Of a stretch of DNA of 64,000 nt, positions 1 to 7,266 are shown one piece after another. Source of the DNA: Bacteroidota bacterium. GTDB lineage: Bacteria; Bacteroidota; Bacteroidia; Cytophagales; Cyclobacteriaceae. The stretch lies in assembly GCA_016178785.1 (NCBI GenBank), contig JACOSO010000096.1:1-64000 (forward strand), in the 5' to 3' direction. The notes under the pieces were generated by a model. The model did no database searches. It was not told the origin of the DNA and saw only the letters and a list, made by a program, of their open reading frames with translations. A program made the translations under genes and the position numbers. Within the stretch, counting starts at the first letter, position 1; every line of letters begins with the position of its first letter.

Positions 1-452
1 CCTTGCCAAACAGGGAGTCCAGTAATGATATTAAGGATAAGCCCCATAGCTACCAACTGTGCAGCTATGTAGCCTGCGTAGGGAGGCGCAAGAAAAAAAC
101 TGGCTACAAGTTCTGTGCGTTTGCTGTAACGAACTTCAAAAAAATCGCCCAGCGTTAGTAAGTTCATATTATACAACTTGCGTGCAAAGAAAAGCCCGAA
201 CAACACTAAGCACAAGGCACCACCAAAGGGATCTTCGATCACGGAATACAATCCGCCTTTCAAAAATTCTGCCGAAGCGCCAAAGACAGTTTCAGAACCA
301 AACCAAATTGCAAACAGCGCGGCAGAACTAAGGGCAAGGGGCAGGCTTCTTCCTGCGAGCATAAAATCTCCTGTGCTTTTTACCTTGCGCGATGCCCAGT
401 AACCAATCGCAATTGTAAGGGCCAGGTAAAAAATGATGGAGGCAAGAAGCAA
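1..452 (-). CDS. Sodium:solute symporter family protein (N-terminal part, runs off the window)
   Basis: Reading the minus strand from about 452 to the window edge gives an uninterrupted frame with two hydrophobic segments and the hallmark SSS-family N-terminus: a first helix (LASIIFYLALTIAIGYWASR), then a GDFMLAGRSLP motif, then IWFGSETVFGASAEF and a loop ending in TLGDFFEVRYSKR. This places it in the sodium:solute symporter superfamily, inner-membrane cation-coupled uptake; the substrate cannot be told. The frame has no ATG before the first helix. An in-frame TGA lies just upstream and the first usable start is TTG at 452; the next in-frame ATG would delete helix 1. It lies 31 bases downstream of the DUF5777 gene on the same strand. 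The 3' end is outside the window. Confidence 0.8.
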   Translation of the reverse strand, partial: MLLASIIFYLALTIAIGYWASRKVKSTGDFMLAGRSLPLALSSAALFAIWFGSETVFGASAEFLKGGLYSVIEDPFGGALCLVLFGLFFARKLYNMNLLTLGDFFEVRYSKRTELVASFFLAPPYAGYIAAQLVAMGLILNIITGLPVWQ

Positions 453-483
453 TGATGAATAAGTTTTACTAACTCAGAATGCT

Positions 484-1386
484 TTACTTTCTTTTAGTCA
501 ATTGAAAGGTGCGAGTGATATTAAACCCAAAACGTATATCTCCTTTATTAATGTTGCCATCAGTTTGAGTAACTATCGTATTTGGATTAAGGCCTAAGCT
601 ATTTGTGAAGATCAACTGAAATACGTGACCACCGGTTTCGATATCAAAGCCAAAACCTGCTGAGTTATAGAAGGGAGATGATGAATTTGCATTGAGTCTG
701 TCGCAGTATTCGCCAACCAGAGAAACACTTCGTGAGATTTTATATCTGGCAGCAACGGCAACGGCATAATCATCATTATTTTCAAACGATTTATTGACTG
801 CATTTCTGTGCACAAATATGGGTGTAACCTGGGCTGAGAATTTTGATGAAAACTTTCTCGCAATAGGCACTTCGACAACATAAGCCATGCGATCAGCAGT
901 GCTGGGCAACGCAAGGCTGTTGGCGGTAGCATCGGCTGCATTCGGAAAGGCCTGGTAAGTAACGGTTCCAATTGCCGTGATAGTAACCGGAAAACTTTTT
1001 GCGCCTGTACTTTGCCTTGCCACTTTGTACCTAACATACGCATCCACCATTTTGTTAGCCGTATTGAAATTGCGACCAATAGAAACTCCAAGACGATCAG
1101 TGATGCCATATTCTAGTCCTAACCGAACTACAGCAAACCCGTCAAATCCCCAGGCATTGTAGCTTCCGGTGTTGATCTTATCAAAGCGGTGTGCAAAAAT
1201 AAATTCGAGCTCGCCTTTACCTTTGCTCTCAACAGATTGACCATTGATGATGCGTGTGCCTTTAAAAGTCTGACCAACATAATTGATCTCAGGCTTTTGG
1301 CCTTTCTCTAATTCCTTCATCAAATCATCCTGCGCAAATACCCCAAAAGAAACAAACAAAAGAGATACTGTAAAAAATTTCTTCAT
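484..1386 (-). CDS. DUF5777 family outer-membrane beta-barrel protein
   Basis: 300 residues with a clear signal peptide (MKKFFTVSLLFVSFGVFAQ) and alternating polar/aromatic strands that read as an outer-membrane beta-barrel. Phrases such as FIFAHRFDKINTGSYNAWGFDG and RLGLEYGITDRLGVSIGR, and a C-terminal strand ending FGFNITRTFQL, are typical of the Bacteroidota DUF5777 family, whose function is not established. Its start overlaps the stop of the upstream YceI-like gene by four bases (ATGA), so the two are probably translationally coupled. The pairing of a YceI domain protein with a DUF5777 barrel suggests a shared envelope role, which is inference. Confidence 0.8.
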   Translation of the reverse strand: MKKFFTVSLLFVSFGVFAQDDLMKELEKGQKPEINYVGQTFKGTRIINGQSVESKGKGELEFIFAHRFDKINTGSYNAWGFDGFAVVRLGLEYGITDRLGVSIGRNFNTANKMVDAYVRYKVARQSTGAKSFPVTITAIGTVTYQAFPNAADATANSLALPSTADRMAYVVEVPIARKFSSKFSAQVTPIFVHRNAVNKSFENNDDYAVAVAARYKISRSVSLVGEYCDRLNANSSSPFYNSAGFGFDIETGGHVFQLIFTNSLGLNPNTIVTQTDGNINKGDIRFGFNITRTFQLTKRK

Positions 1387-1919
1387 AATGATTTGTAATT
1401 AAATTCAACAGTTACTTCAACCTCCTCAGCTATATTTTTCCAAAGCAGCTGCGGAATCTTGATTTTATAATCTACGAGTTTTACCATAAACTTGGCTTTC
1501 ATTTTCCAGGCTCCTTTTATATTTTCCATTGTGCCTGGTATCTGAACATCCTGAGTCACACCGTGAATGGTAAGCTTCCCTGCTGCGGTTGCTTTTTGTT
1601 CTCCTGACGTGGAGGTCTGATAACCCGAAATTTTTCCTTGAAAAGTAGCTTTGGGGTATTGCTCTGACTCCATGTATTTCTCATTGAAGTGCTCTTTCAT
1701 CAACGATTTATCAAATTCAAATTCTTTGATGGGAACAGAAAACACAACATCGCCAGTTTCCTGATTGAAAATGCTGCTTGCCTTGGTGTTTTCGGCCGCG
1801 ATGTCTTCAATCGTGGCATCCGAAAAGAATTTGATGTACGTTTTTTCGGCTGAGAACTTCTGCGCAGGCAAGTTTATAGCAAAAGCCAAGAAAGCAAAAA
1901 CCAAAAACATTCGATTCAT
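1383..1919 (-). CDS. YceI family periplasmic protein
   Basis: About 178 residues. The N-terminus (MNRMFLVFAFLAFAINLPAQ) is a signal peptide. The body matches the YceI lipocalin-like fold: an opening FSAEKTYIKFFSDATIEDI, a central strand SVPIKEFEFDKSLMKEHFNEKYMES followed by QYPKATFQGKI, and the KLTIHGVTQDVQIPGTM strand. YceI proteins bind long isoprenoid or amide lipids in the periplasm in studied cases; the ligand here is unknown. The ATG at 1919 is preferred over an in-frame TTG three codons upstream. The stop overlaps the start of the downstream DUF5777 gene (ATGA), marking an operon. Confidence 0.85.
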   Translation of the reverse strand: MNRMFLVFAFLAFAINLPAQKFSAEKTYIKFFSDATIEDIAAENTKASSIFNQETGDVVFSVPIKEFEFDKSLMKEHFNEKYMESEQYPKATFQGKISGYQTSTSGEQKATAAGKLTIHGVTQDVQIPGTMENIKGAWKMKAKFMVKLVDYKIKIPQLLWKNIAEEVEVTVEFNYKSL

Positions 1920-2103
1920 ACGATACAATTAGAATCCTAATGTAAACAAGGCGGGCTTAAAAAGAAAATCCCCCAAAGTCCTTGACCTCAGGGGATAATC
2001 TTGTCTATAGTTGGCTTTAATCTGATACTAAGGTAATATGCTGGCGAATCCCCGCCAAATCTTCCATCGTTGGAATGAAAAATTTTCTGCCGAATTGTCG
2101 ATT

Positions 2104-2295
2104 TTACCGATGAACTGCCTTAATCGTGTCTGAATGCACAGAATCAGTTCCAAAGAACTTCTTCCGAATGCGCTCTTTAAGCTGAGGTTTTGAACCGGGA
2201 AACGTAGTACGCCTGCTAATATCATAACTGGCATAGAAAAGTAGCAGCAAAAATACCACCGCAAGGATGACAAATATCTTTTTCGATCGGCTCAT
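2104..2295 (-). CDS. Small single-pass membrane protein
   Basis: 63 residues from the ATG at 2295 (an in-frame TTG lies three codons upstream). A basic N-terminus (MSRSKK) precedes one strongly hydrophobic helix (IFVILAVVFLLLLFYASY), followed by a basic soluble tail rich in Lys and Arg ending TIKAVHR. The pattern is an N-in, C-out anchor or an uncleaved signal. I do not recognise a named family. A competing frame at 2028-2273 has no membrane logic and was rejected. It lies divergent from the GH1 gene, separated by 94 bases. Confidence 0.55.
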   Translation of the reverse strand: MSRSKKIFVILAVVFLLLLFYASYDISRRTTFPGSKPQLKERIRKKFFGTDSVHSDTIKAVHR

Positions 2296-2389
2296 GTTAA
2301 GCAAATGTAAATAGACCTGTGAGTTTTTGAAACCTCCAGTTCTTTAGTGCAAGAACGCCACTTTGGTTATCATTGCACCGCAAAAAATC

Positions 2390-3598
2390 ATGAAGTACCT
2401 CTTCCCCAACGATTTTATTTTCGGCACCAGCACTGCTGCCACGCAAATTGAAACCGCATTTGATCACGACTGGCAGGGTGTTAAGTCAAAAGACGGGTTT
2501 ATTTTCGATCGCACTACTGACCATGAATTGAGATTTAAAGAAGACGCTGAACTGATTGCTTCTCTTTCTCCTAATTATAGGATGGGCTTGATGTGGAGCA
2601 AACTTCAACGTGGTCCATTAGAAAAATTCCATCGGCCAACAGTTGATGCCTACAAGTCTTTCCTGGAAGATCTTCGCAGTCGGGGAGTAAAGATCATGAT
2701 GGTGCTTCATCACTTCACCAACCCCAAATGGTTTGCCGCTCTTAACAGCTGGGAAAAAGAAAGTAACATTCATTTATGGGTGGACTTTGCAAAAAAAACT
2801 GTGGATACTTTTGGAGAATACGTTAGTCATTGGAATACCTTCAATGAACCGAATGTGTATGCGAGTAATGGATGGATCACCGGATTTTTCCCTCCTTTTA
2901 AAAATAATCCTGTTAAGGCAGGTATTGTTGTAAAAAACATGGGAAAAGCGCACGACATCGCTTACGATTACATCAAATCAAAATTCCCCAATCAACCCAT
3001 CGGTATTTCCCATAATACGATTGTATTCTCAGCTGAAAATGTGCTTGGATGGTTTCCAGCAAAGTTGAGTGACGCTTGGTTTATGGAATGGGTACCAAAA
3101 CATTTTGAAAAAGTAGATTTTTTTGGGATGAGTTATTATGCACGAGTTCCGCATGATCCGATGCCGATTACTTATATCGACACGCCCGAAAAAATGAAGC
3201 AACTGGGCCGTCCGCATGATGACATGTGGGAGTACCATCCTGAAGGATTGCGCACCTGCATCGATCGCTTTTGGAAAAAGTATAAAAAACCCATCATCAT
3301 TACCGAAAACGGTGTGTGCGATGAAAGCGATCAACTAAGACAAAAAGCTATTCTCGATTACGCCAGAATTCTACACCAGGCTTTGCAAGATGGAATAGAC
3401 GTGCGCGGTTATTTTTGGTGGAGTGCTTGGGACAATTTCGAGTGGCACCTTGGCCCTACCAAAAGGTTTGGTTTATACGAGTGCGATCTTGAAACCAAAG
3501 AACGCAGGCCACGGCCTAGCGTGGAGATTTTCAGAAAGTTGGCGCATTATAAAATGATCGAAAACGAAGAAACGGAGGTTGTTTCTAGTATAAATTGA
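2390..3598 (+). CDS. Glycoside hydrolase family 1 (beta-glucosidase-like)
   Basis: About 402 residues from the ATG at 2390 (MKYLFPNDFIFGTSTAATQIE), the classic GH1 opening; an upstream in-frame TTG would only add nine residues. The general acid/base is in the WNTFNEPN motif (Glu about residue 153 from this start) and the nucleophile in IIITENG (Glu about residue 306). The aglycone-side WSAWDNFEW motif follows. GH1 enzymes hydrolyse beta-linked glycosides with retention. At roughly 400 residues it is a little shorter than the usual 440-480, and there is no signal peptide, so it is probably cytoplasmic. It stands alone, with the M16 protease starting 77 bases downstream under its own likely promoter. 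Confidence 0.9.
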   Translation: MKYLFPNDFIFGTSTAATQIETAFDHDWQGVKSKDGFIFDRTTDHELRFKEDAELIASLSPNYRMGLMWSKLQRGPLEKFHRPTVDAYKSFLEDLRSRGVKIMMVLHHFTNPKWFAALNSWEKESNIHLWVDFAKKTVDTFGEYVSHWNTFNEPNVYASNGWITGFFPPFKNNPVKAGIVVKNMGKAHDIAYDYIKSKFPNQPIGISHNTIVFSAENVLGWFPAKLSDAWFMEWVPKHFEKVDFFGMSYYARVPHDPMPITYIDTPEKMKQLGRPHDDMWEYHPEGLRTCIDRFWKKYKKPIIITENGVCDESDQLRQKAILDYARILHQALQDGIDVRGYFWWSAWDNFEWHLGPTKRFGLYECDLETKERRPRPSVEIFRKLAHYKMIENEETEVVSSIN

Positions 3599-3624
3599 GT
3601 CGTTTCCTTTCATCAACAATTCAA

Positions 3625-3654
3625 TTGTTATAAAATCAATTAATTCTATATTTC
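3625..3654 (+). promoter_or_regulatory. Candidate Bacteroidota-type promoter for the M16 protease
   Basis: A TTG at 3625-3627 and TATATTTC at 3647-3654 are separated by 19 bases, matching the Bacteroidota sigma-ABfr consensus layout (TTTG, about 19 bases, TAnnTTTG) with one mismatch in the downstream box. It would start transcription a few bases before the ATG at 3676. The region also contains a 15-base palindrome (AACAATTCAATTGTT, 3615-3629) overlapping the upstream box. Predicted by eye only. Confidence 0.35.
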
Positions 3655-3675
3655 ATCATAATAAACAAACCACCA

Positions 3676-6549
3676 ATGAAGAAACTCATTCTGTCGATTA
3701 TTCTGTTGGCTTTTATTGCAGGCGTGCATGCTCAGACCAAGCTTGTTGAGAAAATTACGCGCAAGGGAGATGAGATCGTAATCCCGTATGAAAAATACGT
3801 ACTGTCCAATGGGCTTACACTCATTATCCATGAAGATCACAGCGACCCTGTTGTGCACGTTGACGTGACCTATCACGTGGGCTCGGCTCGCGAAGAAATT
3901 GGTAAATCAGGGTTCGCCCATTTTTTTGAACACATGATGTTTCAGGGGAGTGATCACGTAGGTGACGATCAACATTTCAAAATCGTAACTGAAGCGGGTG
4001 GAACGCTTAACGGAACCACCAATACGGACCGCACCAATTATTTTGAAACTGTGCCCAGCAATCAACTTGAAAAAATGATTTGGCTGGAAGCCGATCGTAT
4101 GGGGTTTCTTTTGGATGCGGTAACGCAAAAGAAATTCGAAATTCAGCGCGAAACCGTAAAGAATGAGCGAGGTCAGAATTATGACAATCGTCCGTATGGA
4201 CTAGTTAACGAAGTGATCAGCAAAAATCTTTATCCTTATGGTCACTCTTATTCATGGCTAACCATTGGGTACATCGAAGACCTGAACCGAGTTAATGTAA
4301 ATGACCTTAAAAATTTCTTCCTTCGCTGGTACGGGCCCAATAATGCTACTCTCTCCATTGGGGGGGATGTGAAAACTCCGGATGTAGTCAAGTTGGTAGA
4401 AAAATATTTCGGTGGTATACCGAAAGGACCCGATGTTCAAAACATGAAGGCGCCTGAGTTTACTTTGGAAGGAGATCGTTATGTTTCATTGGTTGACAAT
4501 TATGCACGCGTTCCTCAATTATCAATTACTTTCCCTACTGTGCCCGCATACGATGCCGATGAGCCAGCCCTTGACTGTTTGGCCGAAGTAATAGGTCAAG
4601 GAAAAAACTCAATTTTATACCAGGAGATTGTAAAAACACAAAAAGCACTTAATGCATCTGCTTTTGGAAATAATTCCGAGCTCAGCGGTGTCTTTCGCAT
4701 CAGCCTTACACCTTTACCAAAAACTTCATTGGCTGATTCGAAAAAACTGATCGATGATGCAATGAAAGCTTTTGAAACTCGCGGAGTAACTGATGAGGAC
4801 ATCGAAAAATTCAAGGGTTCATTTGAATCGCAGTACATCAATGGACTACAAAGTGTGGCTGGCAAAGTTTCGCAGTTGGCGAGTTACCAGACCTTTACAG
4901 GCAATCCCAATCAAATTGGAAACGACCTTGCACGCTATTCGAAAGTGACGAAAGAAGAAGTGATGCGTGTGTATGAAAAGTATGTTAAAGGAAAACCTTC
5001 TGTTATTTTAAGTGTGGTACCCAAAGGACAAGAAACCAATATCGTTTCTGCTGAAAACTACAAAATCGATCAGTCCAATTACAAAGCTCCAAACTATGGT
5101 TATACAGGTTTGGTCTACTCCAAAGGAAAAGATAATTTCGATCGCAGCAAAATGCCCGGCAACGGACCAAACCCTGTAATTAAAGTTCCGGCCTTCTGGA
5201 AAAAGAATTTAGACAATGGAGTGAAGGCGATTGGTTCGCAGAGCACTGAGCTTCCACTTATCACTTTTTCGTTTACAATTCCAGGTGGACATATTCTACA
5301 ATCGATCGATACCTCTAAAATCGGGTTGGCAAGAATTTTTGCCACGATGATGAACGAAGACACCAAAAATTATACAGCCGAAAAAATGCAGGCCGAATTG
5401 CAAAAACTCGGAAGTTCAGTGAACGTCAGCAGCAGCTTTGATGGCATTGTATTTCGCGTGCAAACGTTGAAAAAAAATCTCGATAAAACGCTCACTTTGC
5501 TGGAAGAGCGTATGCTCAACCCAAAATTCACTCAAGACGCATTCAATCGCATTCAAAAACAAACTGTAGAGGGATTTAAGCAATCGAAGTCTCAGCCCGC
5601 ATTTGTTGCCTCAGAAGTATTCGCTAAAATGAATTATGGCGCGAGCATTTTAGGATTGAGTGAATCAGGTACAGAGTATACCGTGAAAAACCTGACGCTA
5701 AAAGATGTTGAAGAATATTATAATAACAACATGACATCGAAGGCAGCAAAATTGGTTGTTGTAGGCGACATCACTGAAAAAGAAATCCTGGATAAGCTGT
5801 CGTTCTTGAAAAAACTTCCAGCCAGGGAAATTACGCTTCCATCTGTGCCAGCCATGCCTTCCGTGGATAAAACAAGAATCTATTTAGTTGATGTGCCAAA
5901 GGCTGCGCAAACCGAGTTCCGCGTGGGCGGAGTTACCGGTTTGAAATACGATGCCACGGGAGAGTACTACCTCGCAACACTTACCAATTATCCACTTGGC
6001 GGTGCATTCAACAGCCGCTTGAATATGAACTTGCGAGAAGATAAAGGCTGGACTTACGGTGCACGCTCTGGTTTCTCCGGAGACAAGTATACGGGCGCCT
6101 TTGCATTCAGTTCCGGTATTCGAGCGAATGCTACCGACAGTGCGCTGACCGAAGTGATGAAAGAATTGAAAAACTATTCAAAGTCAGGGATCACTGAAGA
6201 GGAATTGAAATTCATGAAGAGTGCACTTGGCCAGCGCGATGCCCTGTTGTACGAAACTCCGTTTCAAAAAGCAGGGTTCATCGGAAGAATTCTGGAGTAC
6301 GACTTGCCGTCAAATTTTGTTGATGAACAAAATAAAATACTTGCCAACCTAACAAAAGCAATGGTCGATAAGGAAGCAGCAAAATTGATCAAACCTGAAA
6401 CAACTAACATCCTACTGGTTGGCGACAAGGCGAAGATTTTATCTGGATTGGAAAAATTCGGATATGAAATCATCGAGCTGGATGTGAACGGGAAACTTAA
6501 AACCGGCAACGAGTCTTTAAATAAAAAACTGTCAGATCCGAAGAAATAG
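3676..6549 (+). CDS. M16 family zinc metalloprotease, two-domain, secreted
   Basis: 957 residues with a signal peptide (MKKLILSIILLAFIAGVHAQ). The N-terminal half carries the inverted zinc motif HFFEH (His82, catalytic Glu85, His86) with the third ligand Glu164 in KNERGQNYDNRP. The second half repeats the M16 fold without the zinc site, including the inactive-domain RxxxY-type signature region GGAFNSRLNMNLREDKGWTYGARS, as usual for pitrilysin/PqqL-like proteins. M16 enzymes degrade peptides within a closed chamber. The likely site is the periplasm or outer membrane. It appears monocistronic, ended by the hairpin at 6573. Confidence 0.93.
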   Translation: MKKLILSIILLAFIAGVHAQTKLVEKITRKGDEIVIPYEKYVLSNGLTLIIHEDHSDPVVHVDVTYHVGSAREEIGKSGFAHFFEHMMFQGSDHVGDDQHFKIVTEAGGTLNGTTNTDRTNYFETVPSNQLEKMIWLEADRMGFLLDAVTQKKFEIQRETVKNERGQNYDNRPYGLVNEVISKNLYPYGHSYSWLTIGYIEDLNRVNVNDLKNFFLRWYGPNNATLSIGGDVKTPDVVKLVEKYFGGIPKGPDVQNMKAPEFTLEGDRYVSLVDNYARVPQLSITFPTVPAYDADEPALDCLAEVIGQGKNSILYQEIVKTQKALNASAFGNNSELSGVFRISLTPLPKTSLADSKKLIDDAMKAFETRGVTDEDIEKFKGSFESQYINGLQSVAGKVSQLASYQTFTGNPNQIGNDLARYSKVTKEEVMRVYEKYVKGKPSVILSVVPKGQETNIVSAENYKIDQSNYKAPNYGYTGLVYSKGKDNFDRSKMPGNGPNPVIKVPAFWKKNLDNGVKAIGSQSTELPLITFSFTIPGGHILQSIDTSKIGLARIFATMMNEDTKNYTAEKMQAELQKLGSSVNVSSSFDGIVFRVQTLKKNLDKTLTLLEERMLNPKFTQDAFNRIQKQTVEGFKQSKSQPAFVASEVFAKMNYGASILGLSESGTEYTVKNLTLKDVEEYYNNNMTSKAAKLVVVGDITEKEILDKLSFLKKLPAREITLPSVPAMPSVDKTRIYLVDVPKAAQTEFRVGGVTGLKYDATGEYYLATLTNYPLGGAFNSRLNMNLREDKGWTYGARSGFSGDKYTGAFAFSSGIRANATDSALTEVMKELKNYSKSGITEEELKFMKSALGQRDALLYETPFQKAGFIGRILEYDLPSNFVDEQNKILANLTKAMVDKEAAKLIKPETTNILLVGDKAKILSGLEKFGYEIIELDVNGKLKTGNESLNKKLSDPKK

Positions 6550-6572
6550 CGATTCAGAATTCCATTGCAAAG

Positions 6573-6599
6573 GCCGCCTCAAAATTTGGGGCGGCTTTT
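6573..6599 (+). terminator. Rho-independent terminator after the M16 gene
   Basis: GCCGCCTC (6573-6580) pairs with GGGGCGGC (6588-6595) around a seven-base AAAATTT-type loop, followed by TTTTCTTTT. It lies between two convergent genes. The T-run favours the plus strand; on the minus strand the tail is weaker, but the stem could still serve the OmpA-like gene. Confidence 0.8.
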
Positions 6600-6603
6600 C
6601 TTT

Positions 6604-7257
6604 TCAATCCTTCAGAACGCGCATCTCCACGCGTCTGTTGAGAGCACGAGCTTCTTCGGTATTATCTTTTGAAATAGGTTTGGTTCCACCAAAAGCTTTG
6701 GTTGCCACTCTGTTTTTATTGATACCCTTGCCGGATAAATATTTTTTGACTGCGTCAACACGATCTTGCGACAACTTCAGATTTGCGCTCGCATTACCCA
6801 CGTTATCCGTGTGACCTTCCAGTTGAATTTCCATTTTTGAGTTCATCTTCATTAGTGCTGCAAGCGCATCTAGTTGATCAAATGATTGCGGCTTGATCGC
6901 AGCCCTTCCCATATCAAATATGAGGTGGTTCAATCGAATGGTTTGACCTGTTGGGGTCAATTCGATATCGCTGATGATCTGGTTGTTCTTGACTTCTTTC
7001 GGGTCCAACAGTATGGCGCTAGTGATGTGTCCGGGAGCTTCAGCTGTAATAATGTATTTAGAAGAACCAAAAATCGAAAATGAAAAGGTACTGTCATTAA
7101 ATGTTTCCGAAAGACTGCCTGTGGGGTAGCTTTTGTAAACTATCTTAGATTTAACTCCTTTGCCGGTAATTGCCTCAGTCACTTTCCCATGCACCTTGAT
7201 TTCTTGTGCCTTCCCCGAAAGCGAAATTAAAAACAAAATACCCGCTACTTTTTTCAT
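6604..7257 (-). CDS. OmpA family protein (peptidoglycan-binding C-terminal domain)
   Basis: 217 residues: a signal peptide ending near SGKAQ, an N-terminal beta-sandwich that looks like a carboxypeptidase-regulatory fold (VHGKVTEAITGKGVKSK), and a C-terminal OmpA domain from about residue 105. The OmpA signature is present: LEGHTDNVGNASANLKLSQ, then RVDAVKKYLSGKGI, and the NRRVEMRV end. The domain binds diaminopimelate in peptidoglycan. No lipobox Cys is present, so it is predicted periplasmic. Its start is nine bases after the parC stop, so it is probably cotranscribed with parE-parC, an unusual neighbour with no evident functional link. Confidence 0.85.
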   Translation of the reverse strand: MKKVAGILFLISLSGKAQEIKVHGKVTEAITGKGVKSKIVYKSYPTGSLSETFNDSTFSFSIFGSSKYIITAEAPGHITSAILLDPKEVKNNQIISDIELTPTGQTIRLNHLIFDMGRAAIKPQSFDQLDALAALMKMNSKMEIQLEGHTDNVGNASANLKLSQDRVDAVKKYLSGKGINKNRVATKAFGGTKPISKDNTEEARALNRRVEMRVLKD

Positions 7258-7266
7258 TAATGGCTG

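Noticed and set aside
2028-2273. An 81-codon frame overlapping the small membrane protein
   Set aside because: The other frame has a basic start and a regular transmembrane helix; this one has neither.
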